NCBI GenBank assembly: GCA_023665865.1
Contig: JAMPDC010000001.1
Coordinates: forward strand, 959,896-1,023,895
Length of the DNA: 64,000 nucleotides
Origin: Staphylococcus sp.
GTDB lineage: Bacteria; Bacteroidota; Bacteroidia; Bacteroidales; Muribaculaceae
Reading direction: 5' to 3'
Positions 28,946 through 38,292 of the stretch are shown one piece after another; the stretch's first letter is position 1; the number at the start of each line of letters is the position of its first letter. A program made the position numbers and the translations under genes. The notes beneath the pieces were generated by a model. It ran no database searches. It saw only the letters and a list, made by a program, of their open reading frames with translations, and was not told the origin of the DNA.

Positions 28946-29718
28946 CTTAAGAGATCCTGCATGAACACAATCTTATCCTCCCATCCGTCGGCAAAAATGT
29001 TAGGAGAGTGAGTGGTAAGTATCAACTGACAGTTGGGATTAAGTTCACGCATCATTCCAAGCAGTTTGTCTTGCCAGGTGATATGCAATGAGATCTCAGG
29101 CTCATCCATAAGCAAAACATTCGGTTCCTCTTCCTGAAGAAACACAGTCATGAGAATCAACAGTATCTGCTTTTCTCCCGACGACAGCTGATCAAGCTGA
29201 ATTTTCTGGTGACTTTCATTGATAGAGAACACCAGATTGTTATTATTCCTGTCAATCATCATTTCCTTGCCAGTCTCACTGAAGATTGAATTTACAAGTT
29301 TGAAAAACGTATCTATCCTCGCATTGATTTTTTCAGTCAACTCAGGATAATTGACCATTTTCATTCTATAGTCAAAGAAAGATGTCCCTTCCCCGTTCTG
29401 ATAAAACTTATACTTCAATTCCTGGAGCAACATACTCTCACTTTTCTTTTTAACATTGGCAGGAACATCAAACGAGCGGATGTACGTGACAGGGCTGGTG
29501 ATATCAGTGCCTGACATCGATTCCGCCACAGTATTTTTCCGTGATTTCTGTCCTGAAGGATTGTAATAGTCATACATAAGATTGAGCAACGTCGTCTTTC
29601 CACAACCGTTGATACCCACAAGGATATTGACATCCTTATGAATATTATCCCAGTTGACATTGACTCTGCCCCACATCTTGCAGACATCAAAGCGAGCTAT
29701 ATATTCACATTTATCCAT
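28942..29718 (-). CDS. ABC/AAA_15-type ATPase, AriA-like partner of the DUF4435 gene
   Basis: 258 residues, compact. Walker A GINGCGKTT (35-43), ABC signature LSSGEK (178-183), Walker B VLLMDEPE (201-208) and switch His237 in TTHSPN are all present, so ATP hydrolysis is likely. It lacks the nuclease domain of OLD proteins; that part is encoded by the separate DUF4435 gene. Known AriA proteins are, as I recall, larger, so this is a compact variant or a related two-gene system. It has a promoter and is low-GC like its partner. Confidence 0.82.
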   Translation of the reverse strand: MDKCEYIARFDVCKMWGRVNVNWDNIHKDVNILVGINGCGKTTLLNLMYDYYNPSGQKSRKNTVAESMSGTDITSPVTYIRSFDVPANVKKKSESMLLQELKYKFYQNGEGTSFFDYRMKMVNYPELTEKINARIDTFFKLVNSIFSETGKEMMIDRNNNNLVFSINESHQKIQLDQLSSGEKQILLILMTVFLQEEEPNVLLMDEPEISLHITWQDKLLGMMRELNPNCQLILTTHSPNIFADGWEDKIVFMQDLLR

Positions 29719-29737
29719 GAAATCTTCTTTTATCTCA

Positions 29738-29767
29738 CAAAATTACCTCTTTTTCGGTAATAAACAA
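29738..29767 (-). promoter_or_regulatory. Promoter of the ATPase/DUF4435 operon
   Basis: Minus strand: TTG (29765-29767), 19-base spacer, TAATTTTG (29738-29745). Confidence 0.68.
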
Positions 29768-29843
29768 CAAACCCTTAGTCTCCGACGTTAGAAAAATATA
29801 AATTCTCTCACGCTTTTTTCAACTTTCATCGCCCTATCTAATT

Positions 29844-30347
29844 ATGTCGACAGCATCACCCCTCATCATAGCCATCCTCGTAGTCAGTATTCTTCTGCTC
29901 ATCGGCGGCATTGTCCTGACTTTCATGTCAAACCGTTGGGCCATACTCTCGGCTTTCGCCGGAATGTGTGGCGTCTCGTGCTCGATCGTCTACGACCACA
30001 CTGACTCCCTGATTTTCTGGGGTGTGGCCGCAGTCATAGTCATCGCCCTCCAATATCTCCTGCCGCGCAACGTCGTGGAGTCGCGCCGCGGGGTCGGCTA
30101 TATGGCCGGAGCAGCCCTTGCCGGAGCCTTCGTAGGGATGGTGATTTCCCACGGATGGATGGTTGTCGGCGCTGTCATCGGAGCGGTTCTCGGCGCCATT
30201 GCCTACAGCCGCACTCCCGTAGGAAAAATGATGGAATTTCCTTCTTCCAAATTTTTAAACTATCTTTGTGCCAAGGGACTCCCGGCTGTCATCACAATGT
30301 GTATTGTCGGGACAACTGTCTTGTGGCTCACAAGCATGCTTCCCTGA
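29844..30347 (+). CDS. Uncharacterised integral membrane protein
   Basis: 167 residues, four to five TM segments. A glycine-zipper region (GYMAGAALAGAFVGMVISHG followed by GAVIGAVLGAIAY) is the most visible feature, as in DUF456-like small membrane proteins, but I cannot name the family. It stands divergent from the ATPase operon and 40 bases before the DUF4919 gene. Confidence 0.72.
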   Translation: MSTASPLIIAILVVSILLLIGGIVLTFMSNRWAILSAFAGMCGVSCSIVYDHTDSLIFWGVAAVIVIALQYLLPRNVVESRRGVGYMAGAALAGAFVGMVISHGWMVVGAVIGAVLGAIAYSRTPVGKMMEFPSSKFLNYLCAKGLPAVITMCIVGTTVLWLTSMLP

Positions 30348-30387
30348 CATCACTTCTTCTCCCACCCACAACCAGCGTCTCATATAG

Positions 30388-31107
30388 ATGAAAACATTAG
30401 TTAAAACCCGTATATTCATAGCATTAATCATAGCTTTACTCTCCATTCCGGCCATCTCCGCACAGGGTATCAACAAACTCAAACGCGAGAAACCGGACCT
30501 GGAGAAAATACGCCTCGAGACCCTCGACAGCAAGTCGCCCTACTACTATCCGCGGCTCATGCAGGAATTTCAACGCAACGATACCCTGATGAAGATAGAC
30601 AAGTACCGTCATCTATATCTCGGCTACATGTTTCAGGAGGACTACAATCCCTACCGCTCCTCGCAGCGCGACATCCACTACTATGCCAAGCGCTCGCAGA
30701 AACTGACCCGTCAGGAGTGTGACTCCATCATTGCCTACTCAGAGAAGGCCCTTGCCGACAATCCCTTCAATCTCGGAGAGATGGTGATGCTAATCAACGC
30801 CCTCCGCGAGAAAGGCAAGACAAACCTTGCCAACATCTGGCAATACAAACTCAACTATCTCCTGATGGCCATCGTCTCCACAGGCACAGGGCTCGACGAG
30901 GAAAACGCATGGTATGTCATCGAGCCTCAGCATGAATACGTGTTGCTCAATATGATGGACTATACCGTGGACGACCACGTGTTCTACGACCCCTCCTACG
31001 AATATATCACCGTCAAGGACGCCGGAGGCAAGTCGAAAGGGGGCTACTATTTCAACATCGGGCCGCTCCTCAAGGAATATTACCGCAAGCATCCCGACGA
31101 ACTCTAA
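30388..31107 (+). CDS. DUF4919 domain secreted protein
   Basis: 239 residues with a signal peptide (to about residue 25, SIPAISAQG). Family signature YRHLYLGYMFQEDYNPYRSS is followed by helical repeats and a domain with NAWYVIEPQHEYVLLNMM. DUF4919 proteins occur in Bacteroidetes and have no known role. It runs with the downstream GH3 gene after 36 bases. Confidence 0.85.
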   Translation: MKTLVKTRIFIALIIALLSIPAISAQGINKLKREKPDLEKIRLETLDSKSPYYYPRLMQEFQRNDTLMKIDKYRHLYLGYMFQEDYNPYRSSQRDIHYYAKRSQKLTRQECDSIIAYSEKALADNPFNLGEMVMLINALREKGKTNLANIWQYKLNYLLMAIVSTGTGLDEENAWYVIEPQHEYVLLNMMDYTVDDHVFYDPSYEYITVKDAGGKSKGGYYFNIGPLLKEYYRKHPDEL

Positions 31108-31143
31108 CCCGCCCACTTCAACCAACCGACATAATCACCACAG

Positions 31144-32664
31144 ATGGATTTCACACCACTTGCACGCCCTTGGTTCCGCCACCGTGTGGAGGCAGCCCGT
31201 TCATGGATCGGCCACACCCGCGAGACTCAGCTCGCGGAGCTTGACCGTCTGCTGTCCTCACTGCGCCGGACGCGCTGGGCTGCCGAAAACGGGTTGGTGG
31301 AGGTCAGGGACTACGACGGTTTCCGTCGCGCACTCCCGACGACAGTGCCCTACTCCGACCTGCGCCCCTGGGTCATGAGGATGATCAACGGTGAGAAGGA
31401 TCTGCTATGGCCGGGAGTCACGAGAAACTTCGCCCAATCCTCAGGCACCTCAGACGGAAAGAGCAAATATATCCCGGTGACACCCGAATCGTTCAGCCGC
31501 TCCCACTACCGCGGCGGTGCCGACGTGGTAGCCCACTATCTCAACCTGTATCCCGACAGCCACATCTTCTCGGGCAAGAGCTTCATACTCGGTGGCAGCT
31601 TCGCCAACGAACTATCACTGCCTCACGGAGTTAAAGTTGGTGATCTCTCAGCCAATCTCATCGACAGCATCAACCCTGTTGCCAATCTCTTCCGTGTGCC
31701 CTCGCGCAAGATCGCGCTCATGGAGGACTGGGCGGTCAAACTTCCGGCTCTCGTCGAGGCAGCCGCCCACCGGAACATCACCAACATCTCCGGCGTCCCC
31801 TCATGGTTTCTCACCGTACTGAAAGAAACCATCCGGACCATGGGTGCCACGACCATCCACGACGTCTGGCCCAATCTCGAGGTCTTTTTCCACGGTGGTA
31901 TCTCCATGGCCCCTTATCGTGAGCAATACAGCCACATCACCTCCCCCTCGATGCGCTATCTGGAATGTTACAACGCCTCCGAGGGATTTTTCGCTCTACA
32001 AAACGAAATATCCGACCGCTCGCTTCTGCTCCTGCTCGACTGTGGTACATTTTTTGAATTCATACGGGCCGACGAAGCCGACAGCGACCGTCCTGAGATC
32101 ATCCCGGCATGGGAAGTGGAGGAAGGTGAGATCTACGCCATGGTCATCACTTCCTGCAACGGCCTCTGGCGCTACCCCCTCGGCGACACTGTCAGGATTG
32201 AATCGGTCGACCCGCTTAAAATCACAATCTCAGGCCGCACAAAGAGCTATATCAATGCCTTTGGCGAGGAACTGATGGTGCAGAACGCCGAAGCCGCCCT
32301 GAGCAAAGTGTGCAGAAGCCTTGACTGCGAGATAGCAAACTATACCGCCGCTCCGGTCTATGCCTCCGACCATTCACGCGGACGCCACGAATGGCTCATC
32401 GAGTTCAACCGCGAGCCCGCCTCGCTCGAGGACTTTGCCGACGCTCTCGACCTCGCCCTGCAGAACGAGAACAGCGACTATGAAGCCAAACGCAGTCACG
32501 GCATATTCCTCGACCGACTGACGGTGGTCAAGGGATCGCAAGGAGTCTTCGACCGATGGCTGGCATCGACCGGCAAACTCGGAGGTCAACGCAAAGTACC
32601 GAGACTCTCCAACACCCGCCATCCGATGGACGAGATTCTGAAATTCAACGAAATAAATCAATAA
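31144..32664 (+). CDS. GH3 family acyl-acid-amide synthetase-like enzyme
   Basis: 506 residues, ANL-superfamily adenylating enzyme of the GH3 type (named for plant auxin-responsive genes). Motifs include FAQSSGTSDGKSKYIPVTP (phosphate-binding), SGVPSWFLTVL, YNASEGFFA, and GLWRYPLGDTVRI plus a C-terminal lid. The family joins carboxylic acids to amines via acyl-AMP; the substrate in Bacteroidetes is unknown. Starts at ATG 31144. It lies between the DUF4919 and alkaline phosphatase genes, 22 bases from the latter. Confidence 0.93.
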   Translation: MDFTPLARPWFRHRVEAARSWIGHTRETQLAELDRLLSSLRRTRWAAENGLVEVRDYDGFRRALPTTVPYSDLRPWVMRMINGEKDLLWPGVTRNFAQSSGTSDGKSKYIPVTPESFSRSHYRGGADVVAHYLNLYPDSHIFSGKSFILGGSFANELSLPHGVKVGDLSANLIDSINPVANLFRVPSRKIALMEDWAVKLPALVEAAAHRNITNISGVPSWFLTVLKETIRTMGATTIHDVWPNLEVFFHGGISMAPYREQYSHITSPSMRYLECYNASEGFFALQNEISDRSLLLLLDCGTFFEFIRADEADSDRPEIIPAWEVEEGEIYAMVITSCNGLWRYPLGDTVRIESVDPLKITISGRTKSYINAFGEELMVQNAEAALSKVCRSLDCEIANYTAAPVYASDHSRGRHEWLIEFNREPASLEDFADALDLALQNENSDYEAKRSHGIFLDRLTVVKGSQGVFDRWLASTGKLGGQRKVPRLSNTRHPMDEILKFNEINQ

Positions 32665-32686
32665 CCATTCAATACCATACCGACTA

Positions 32687-34078
32687 ATGAAACACAGATT
32701 TATCACCTCGATCGCAGCCTTAGCAGCTGCATGCTCGCTCTTCGCAGCCGGACCAAAATATATCTTCTACTACATCGGCGACGGCATGGGCATGGGACAG
32801 GTCATGGGCGCTGAAGCCTACAACCGCACTGTCCTCAACAACAATGACCCTCTGCTGATGATGCAGTTTCCTGTCAATTCCGTCTGCACAACCTATTCCA
32901 ACTCATCGCCCGTGACCGACTCAGCCGCAGCCGGCACAGCCCTTGCCTGCGGACACAAGACCAACAACGGCATGCTCGGCGTGACCCCCGACACCACTGC
33001 TGTCGTCTCCATAGCCAAGCAGCTCTATGACGAGGGCTACGGCATCGGCCTCGTCACCTCAGTCTATCCCGACGACGCCACTCCTGGAGCTTTCTACACC
33101 CACGTGCCATCGCGCTCGATGTACTATGAGATCGGCAAGGATGCAGCCTCATGTGGCTATGACTTCATCGGCGGCTCCAACCTCCGTGGCATCAAGAACA
33201 AAAAAACCGGTGAAGCCACCGACCTCATGGATATCTTCGCCCGGAATAATGTCCGTGTCATCCGTGGCACCCAGGGTTTCGACACCATCACCTCACGCCG
33301 CGTGCTCATGCTCTCACCCTTCGAAGACCGCATCTCAAACATAGGCTACACGATCGACTCCATCCCCGGAGCGCTCACACTCAAAGCCATGACCGAAGCC
33401 TGCATGAAGCAGCTTGAGCGCAACGGACGCGACCGCTTCTTCATGATGGTCGAAGGTGGCAACATCGACCATGCAGGCCACGCCAACGACGCCGGCACCG
33501 TCATCAAGGAAGTGCTCAACTTCCAGGAATCCCTCAAACTCGCTTACGATTTCTATCTCGCTCACCCCGACGAGACTCTGATCGTGGTCACAGCCGACCA
33601 CGAGACAGGTGGCATGGGCCTCGGCAACAATGCCGTCGGCTATGACCTCCATCTCGGCTACTACGACTATCAGAAGATTTCAAAAGATGATTTCTCAGAT
33701 CTCTGCCGCAGCTGGCTCAAGAGCCGCCGCAACTACACATGGGAAGATATGAAGGAACTCCTTACCGAAAAGCTCGGTTTCTGGACCAACGTCCCTGTCA
33801 ACGAGAAGCAGACCGAAATGCTCCGCAAGGATTTCGAGCGTTGTTTCATCGATCGCCACGGCAAGGATCAAAAAACGCTCTACAATGACTTCAACGAGTT
33901 TGCTGTCAACGTCTATAGAGTTCTCGACAGCTTCACCGGACTCGGCTGGACCACCAACGGCCACTCCGGAGGCCTCGTGCCGGTCTATGCAATCGGTGTA
34001 GGCGCTGAGAGATTCGCATCGTTCAACGACAATACCCAGCTTCCACGACGCATCATGGAGATCGTCAACGGCAAATAA
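32687..34078 (+). CDS. Alkaline phosphatase, periplasmic
   Basis: 463 residues with signal peptide (to about residue 21). Metal and catalytic sites of the PhoA superfamily are visible: Asp32 in IGDGMG, nucleophile Ser79 in VTDSAAAGTA, the metal-binding EGGNIDHAGHAND, TADHETGG and a late NGHSGG. It removes phosphate from diverse monoesters outside the inner membrane. It follows the GH3 gene closely and ends at a terminator; a Pho-box-like control was not identified. Confidence 0.95.
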   Translation: MKHRFITSIAALAAACSLFAAGPKYIFYYIGDGMGMGQVMGAEAYNRTVLNNNDPLLMMQFPVNSVCTTYSNSSPVTDSAAAGTALACGHKTNNGMLGVTPDTTAVVSIAKQLYDEGYGIGLVTSVYPDDATPGAFYTHVPSRSMYYEIGKDAASCGYDFIGGSNLRGIKNKKTGEATDLMDIFARNNVRVIRGTQGFDTITSRRVLMLSPFEDRISNIGYTIDSIPGALTLKAMTEACMKQLERNGRDRFFMMVEGGNIDHAGHANDAGTVIKEVLNFQESLKLAYDFYLAHPDETLIVVTADHETGGMGLGNNAVGYDLHLGYYDYQKISKDDFSDLCRSWLKSRRNYTWEDMKELLTEKLGFWTNVPVNEKQTEMLRKDFERCFIDRHGKDQKTLYNDFNEFAVNVYRVLDSFTGLGWTTNGHSGGLVPVYAIGVGAERFASFNDNTQLPRRIMEIVNGK

Positions 34079-34105
34079 AACCACTTTACGGATACTTATT
34101 GACAG

Positions 34106-34139
34106 AAGGCCGGGAGGAAATTATCCCCCGGCCTTCCTC
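34106..34139 (+). terminator. Terminator hairpin after the alkaline phosphatase gene
   Basis: A 9-bp stem (AAGGCCGGG at 34106-34114 with CCCGGCCTT at 34127-34135), 12-base loop, then CCTCTT; the U run is poor. Confidence 0.65.
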
Positions 34140-34175
34140 TTATCCATCATGGAGATCATGATGTTACCAAAAGAT

Positions 34176-34206
34176 TTTGCCGTCACATGGAAATTGAGTA
34201 TTTTTG
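34176..34206 (+). promoter_or_regulatory. recF promoter, leaderless arrangement
   Basis: TTTG (34176-34179), 19-base spacer, TATTTTTG (34199-34206), only seven bases before ATG 34214. It rules out the Met at 34187, which would lie inside the promoter. Confidence 0.82.
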
Positions 34207-34213
34207 TGGCATT

Positions 34214-35320
34214 ATGAGGCTGGAGGAACTGTCACTTACCAATTTCAAAAACATCCCGGAAGCTCGGCTGGAGTTTTCGGCCAAAGTCAACTGCTTTCTC
34301 GGCAACAACGGCATGGGCAAGAGCAACATGCTCGATGCCATCTACTTCCTGAGCTTCTGCAAAAGCTTCTCCCGTGTGCCCGACAAGATGCTCATACGCC
34401 GTGGCGAGGAGTTTGCCATAGCCAAAGGCCGCTACGTCCGCAAAGGTATCGATGAGGAACTCACTCTCGGACTCTCGACAGCCGCCCGCCGCAAGACTCT
34501 CAAGCGCGGAGGCAAGGAGTATGACCGTCTCAGCGCCCACATCGGGAGCTTTCCGCTGGTGATGGTAGCCCCACAGGACATAGACCTGATCCGCGAGAGC
34601 GGCGAGGAAAGGCGACACTGGATGGATGTGGTAATCTCCCAGAGCGACCCTCTCTATCTCGACCAGCTCATCCGCTACACCCGCTCGTTGGAGCAGCGCA
34701 ACCGGCTCTTGCGCGAGGGGAGCGTCGACGCCAACCTCTACGGCGCACTGGAGGTAGTCATGGACATGGCCGCATCCTATATCCACGACGTAAGGACCGC
34801 ACGCATAGCCGAACTCACCGAAATCTTCGACCGTTACTATCAAGCTATAGCCGGAACAGGCGAGACCGTCTCCATCTCCTATCAAAGCGGTCTCAACCGC
34901 GAGGGTGTCACGATGCAGACACTCCTCAACGAAGCGCGCCGCCATGACGAGATAGTCAAACATACCTCTGTCGGAATCCACCGCGATGATCTCGGGATGG
35001 AACTCGACGGGATGCCGATGCGCCGCATCGGTTCCCAGGGACAGTGCAAGACCTTCACCATCGCTCTGCGTCTGGCCCAATACGACTTCCTGCACCGCGC
35101 CACCGGTATGGCCCCAATTCTCCTACTCGACGATATCTTCGACAAGCTCGACGCCTCGCGCGTCGAACGCATCATGGAGCTTGTCACATCCGATTCCTTC
35201 GGACAGATATTCATCACCGACACCAACCGTACCCATCTCGACGAGATCATGAGCCGCACAGGTGGCGACTACCGCATGTGGAGCGTCGAAGACGGCATCT
35301 TCACACCAACAGGCCGATGA
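34214..35320 (+). CDS. recF: DNA replication/repair protein RecF
   Basis: 368 residues, SMC-like ABC ATPase that loads RecA at single-strand gaps. Walker A is GNNGMGKS (30-37); the signature region reads IGSQGQCKTFTIALRL, Walker B LLLDDIFDKLD and the D-loop DASRVERI follow. Starts at ATG 34214, next to the promoter. The stop overlaps the ATG of the DUF721 gene by four bases, so the two are coupled; this pairing of recF with a small DUF721 gene recurs in Bacteroidetes. Confidence 0.95.
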   Translation: MRLEELSLTNFKNIPEARLEFSAKVNCFLGNNGMGKSNMLDAIYFLSFCKSFSRVPDKMLIRRGEEFAIAKGRYVRKGIDEELTLGLSTAARRKTLKRGGKEYDRLSAHIGSFPLVMVAPQDIDLIRESGEERRHWMDVVISQSDPLYLDQLIRYTRSLEQRNRLLREGSVDANLYGALEVVMDMAASYIHDVRTARIAELTEIFDRYYQAIAGTGETVSISYQSGLNREGVTMQTLLNEARRHDEIVKHTSVGIHRDDLGMELDGMPMRRIGSQGQCKTFTIALRLAQYDFLHRATGMAPILLLDDIFDKLDASRVERIMELVTSDSFGQIFITDTNRTHLDEIMSRTGGDYRMWSVEDGIFTPTGR

Positions 35321-35607
35321 AACGCACTGACCCGAAACAGATAGGAACCCTCGTGGAAGAGGCCCTCGCCAGGGCCGGCCTCACCGACACGCTCAACGAG
35401 CAGCGTGCGGCTGCCGCTTGGGTCGATGTAGTCGGCCCGGCTATCAACCGCTACACCACAAAGCGATTTGTCGACAGCGGCATCCTCCACGTCTATCTAA
35501 CCTCCGCTCCACTCAAAAACGAACTATCCTTCAACCGCGATCGGCTCGTCAAGGCTATCAACCGCATGGTCGGCGCGGATGTCATAAACGATGTACAGTT
35601 TCATTGA
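35317..35607 (+). CDS. DUF721 protein (DciA-like)
   Basis: 96 residues, small basic protein with LVEEALARAGLTDTLNEQRAAAAWVDVVGPAINRYTT, the DUF721 core. In bacteria lacking DnaC/DnaI, DciA proteins of this domain load the replicative helicase DnaB; that role is inferred here. ATG 35317 overlaps the recF stop (ATGA). Confidence 0.85.
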   Translation: MKRTDPKQIGTLVEEALARAGLTDTLNEQRAAAAWVDVVGPAINRYTTKRFVDSGILHVYLTSAPLKNELSFNRDRLVKAINRMVGADVINDVQFH

Positions 35608-35635
35608 AAAACTGTCAGTTAAAACACTACACGAA

Positions 35636-36103
35636 ATGAGCACAAACCGTTGCGAAGCGGCCGACGTGAACTTTTTCCGCCACCACATGCCGCTACAGAT
35701 GAGGTTTAACGACATCGACATGCTCGGACACCTCAACAACAGTGTCTATCTTACCTTCATGGACCTCGCCAAAGCCCGCTACTTCAACGAGGTCAACGGC
35801 GCGCCCGTCGACATCAGCAAGATGGGTATTGTCATCGTCAACATCAATGCCAATTTCTGCATCCCGACCTTCTTCAACGAAGAGATAGAGGTCGAGACAG
35901 CGGCTGTCGCCATCGGCGAGAAGAGCCTGACGCTCGAACAGCGCATCTACTCTGTCCCCGACCGTCAGGTCAAATGCTCATGCCGCACCGTCATGGCAGG
36001 TTTCGATATACGGACCAATACCGGTATGCCCATCCCCCCGGAGTGGGTAGAGAAAATCGAATCCTACGAGGGACGCACCCTGCGCAAACCGAAAACTGAC
36101 TGA
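35636..36103 (+). CDS. Acyl-CoA thioesterase, 4HBT hotdog family
   Basis: 155 residues from ATG 35636. The hotdog signature MRFNDIDMLGHLNNSVYLTFMDLAKARYF carries the catalytic acid region; the rest is typical of YbgC/FcbC-type thioesterases. Acts on acyl-CoA or acyl-ACP, substrate unknown. An earlier Met at 35591 would overlap the DUF721 gene and add a non-family extension, so the later start is preferred. It lies 28 bases after the DUF721 stop and 22 before the rRNA methylase. Confidence 0.88.
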   Translation: MSTNRCEAADVNFFRHHMPLQMRFNDIDMLGHLNNSVYLTFMDLAKARYFNEVNGAPVDISKMGIVIVNINANFCIPTFFNEEIEVETAAVAIGEKSLTLEQRIYSVPDRQVKCSCRTVMAGFDIRTNTGMPIPPEWVEKIESYEGRTLRKPKTD

Positions 36104-36125
36104 AAACCACGCCTGCAAAAAATTT

Positions 36126-37505
36126 ATGAAGAAACTACCCGACGATTTCCTCACCATGCTCTCAGGTCTCGGCCTCGGAAAGCTCGGCGACTGTCTTGCG
36201 GAAGGAGAACCCTCGACCTCAATACGCCTAAACCGCTCGCGTGGCGTCACACGTGAGGAGACAGGACTGGCAGGGGAGAGCGTGGCCTGGTGTCCGGAAG
36301 GCATATATCTCGACGAGCGCCCCAAGTTCACCTTTGATCCGCGCCTGCACCAGGGATACTACTATGTGCAGGAAGCATCGTCGATGTTCCACAGCCACGT
36401 CATAGCCTCGCTCACATCAGACGGCACTCCACTCAGAGTGCTCGACGCCTGCGCCGCCCCCGGAGGCAAAACAACAGCTGTCGCCGACTCCCTGCCGGCA
36501 GGATCGCTCATAGTGGCCAATGAATATGTCCCTGCAAGAGCCGCTGTGCTGCGCGAGAATATCATCAAATGGGGCAATCCTTCGACCATAGTCACCCGCG
36601 GCGACACCGCAGCTTTCCGGCGTCTGAAAGAGAGCTTCGACATCATCATCGCCGACGTCCCCTGCTCGGGCGAGGGCATGATGCGCAAGGACGACGAGGC
36701 TGTCACACAGTGGTCGCCCGGACTGGTCAGAGAGTGTGTGGAGCGTCAGCGTGAGATTGTCGGTAATCTATGGCCGGCACTGAAACCGGGAGGCCTGCTC
36801 GTCTACAGCACCTGTACCTTCAACCGTAGTGAAGACGAGGAGATGGTCGAGGAACTGATCCGTGACTACGGTGCAGAGAGCGTCCCCGTCGGAAATATCG
36901 GAGCAGAGTGGGGGATAGCACCCGCCATCGGCTCCGACATCCACTGCTATCGTTTCCTCCCCGACCGTCTGCGTGGCGAGGGTCTATTCGTGGCCGTGGT
37001 CCGCAAGCCCGGAGAGGCGCGCCGGGAGAAGATCCGCACCGGAAAAGAGAAAGGAAGCGCGAGGAAGGCCTCACAACAATGCTCACAAGCTCTCTCCTGG
37101 CTCGACAAGGCTGCGGACGGGGATTTCTGTGTCTACGAAGATGAAGACCGCGTGAGCGCCTTTCCTGCAGCCCATGCCGACATGCTCAAAAAAGTAAAGA
37201 AGGAGTTTGATGTCATCCACGAAGGAGTCCTCGTCGGCAATGTCAAGGGGCGCGACCTCATCCCATCACAATCCCTTGCCCTCTCACCACTGCTCCGCCG
37301 CGGAGCCTTCCCCGAAGTAGACTTAGACCGCCCCGCGGCTCTCGCCTATCTCTCAGGCGAAGCCGTCTCCCTGCCTGAAGGAACACCCAAAGGCTTCATC
37401 CTCCTCACCTACGGCAAGCGTCCGCTCGGCTTTGTCAAAAATATCGGCAACCGCTCCAATAACCTCTATCCGGCTCCCTGGCGCATCAAATCGAAAATAA
37501 ACTGA
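36126..37505 (+). CDS. RsmF/NSUN-type rRNA cytosine-C5 methyltransferase
   Basis: 459 residues, SAM-dependent RNA m5C methylase. The catalytic core has APGGKT (SAM binding), PCSGEG with Cys180, and YSTCTF with Cys230, the two cysteines of this family. A C-terminal PUA-like extension of about 150 residues (FDVIHEGVLVGNVKGRDLIPS, RPLGFVKNIGNRSNNLYP) matches RsmF. Probably modifies 16S rRNA. It lies 22 bases from the thioesterase and 27 before trmD. Confidence 0.93.
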   Translation: MKKLPDDFLTMLSGLGLGKLGDCLAEGEPSTSIRLNRSRGVTREETGLAGESVAWCPEGIYLDERPKFTFDPRLHQGYYYVQEASSMFHSHVIASLTSDGTPLRVLDACAAPGGKTTAVADSLPAGSLIVANEYVPARAAVLRENIIKWGNPSTIVTRGDTAAFRRLKESFDIIIADVPCSGEGMMRKDDEAVTQWSPGLVRECVERQREIVGNLWPALKPGGLLVYSTCTFNRSEDEEMVEELIRDYGAESVPVGNIGAEWGIAPAIGSDIHCYRFLPDRLRGEGLFVAVVRKPGEARREKIRTGKEKGSARKASQQCSQALSWLDKAADGDFCVYEDEDRVSAFPAAHADMLKKVKKEFDVIHEGVLVGNVKGRDLIPSQSLALSPLLRRGAFPEVDLDRPAALAYLSGEAVSLPEGTPKGFILLTYGKRPLGFVKNIGNRSNNLYPAPWRIKSKIN

Positions 37506-37532
37506 ACCATCCAACTATAGATCATCCAGACA

Positions 37533-38213
37533 ATGAGAATCGACATACTCACCGTACTCCCCGAAATGATAGAATCGCCCCTCAACTGCTCTATACTCAA
37601 GCGTGCGCAGGACAAGGGACTGGCTGAAATCGTGGTCCACAATCTACGAGAATACACCACCAACAAGCACCGCAAGGTCGATGACTACCCCTTCGGCGGC
37701 GAGGCCGGAATGGTGATGCAGATCGAGCCTGTCGACCGTGCCATCGCCGACCTCAAATCGCAGCGTGACTACGATGAGGTGATATTCACATCACCCGACG
37801 GCGAACAGTTTGACCAGCCGATGGCCAACAGCCTCTCGCTCGCACAGAACCTGATCATCCTCTGCGGCCACTATAAAGGCATAGACTACCGCATCCGCGA
37901 ACACCTCATCACCAAGGAAATCTCCATCGGCGACTATGTGCTCACCGGTGGTGAGATTCCGGCCGTTGTCATAGCGGATGCAATCATCCGCCTCATCCCG
38001 GGTGCTATAGGCGACGAACAGAGCGCCCTCAGCGATTCTTATCAGGATAATCTTCTCGCACCTCCCGTCTACACCCGTCCTGCCGAGTATAAAGGCTGGC
38101 GTGTCCCCGACATCCTTCTCTCAGGCCACAAAGCCAAGATTGACGACTGGAAACACGAGCAGGCTCTCGAACGCACCCGCCGCCTCCGCCCCGACCTACT
38201 CAAAGGATTGTAA
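37533..38213 (+). CDS. trmD: tRNA (guanine-37-N1) methyltransferase
   Basis: 226 residues. TrmD knot-fold features: [37 protein letters not shown] and [17 protein letters not shown]. It makes m1G37 in tRNAs, preventing frameshifting. It is not in the usual rpsP-rimM-trmD-rplS operon here, but follows the rRNA methylase. Confidence 0.97.
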   Translation: MRIDILTVLPEMIESPLNCSILKRAQDKGLAEIVVHNLREYTTNKHRKVDDYPFGGEAGMVMQIEPVDRAIADLKSQRDYDEVIFTSPDGEQFDQPMANSLSLAQNLIILCGHYKGIDYRIREHLITKEISIGDYVLTGGEIPAVVIADAIIRLIPGAIGDEQSALSDSYQDNLLAPPVYTRPAEYKGWRVPDILLSGHKAKIDDWKHEQALERTRRLRPDLLKGL

Positions 38214-38237
38214 TAAAAATAATTAACTGTCGCTTGA

Positions 38238-38268
38238 TTGCAATATTTGTTATAATTTTATATCTTTG
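38238..38268 (+). promoter_or_regulatory. Promoter of the GNAT two-gene cassette
   Basis: TTG (38238-38240), 20-base spacer, TATCTTTG (38261-38268), 24 bases before ATG 38293. Confidence 0.7.
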
Positions 38269-38292
38269 TATCTTATAAATAATCATTCTGAT

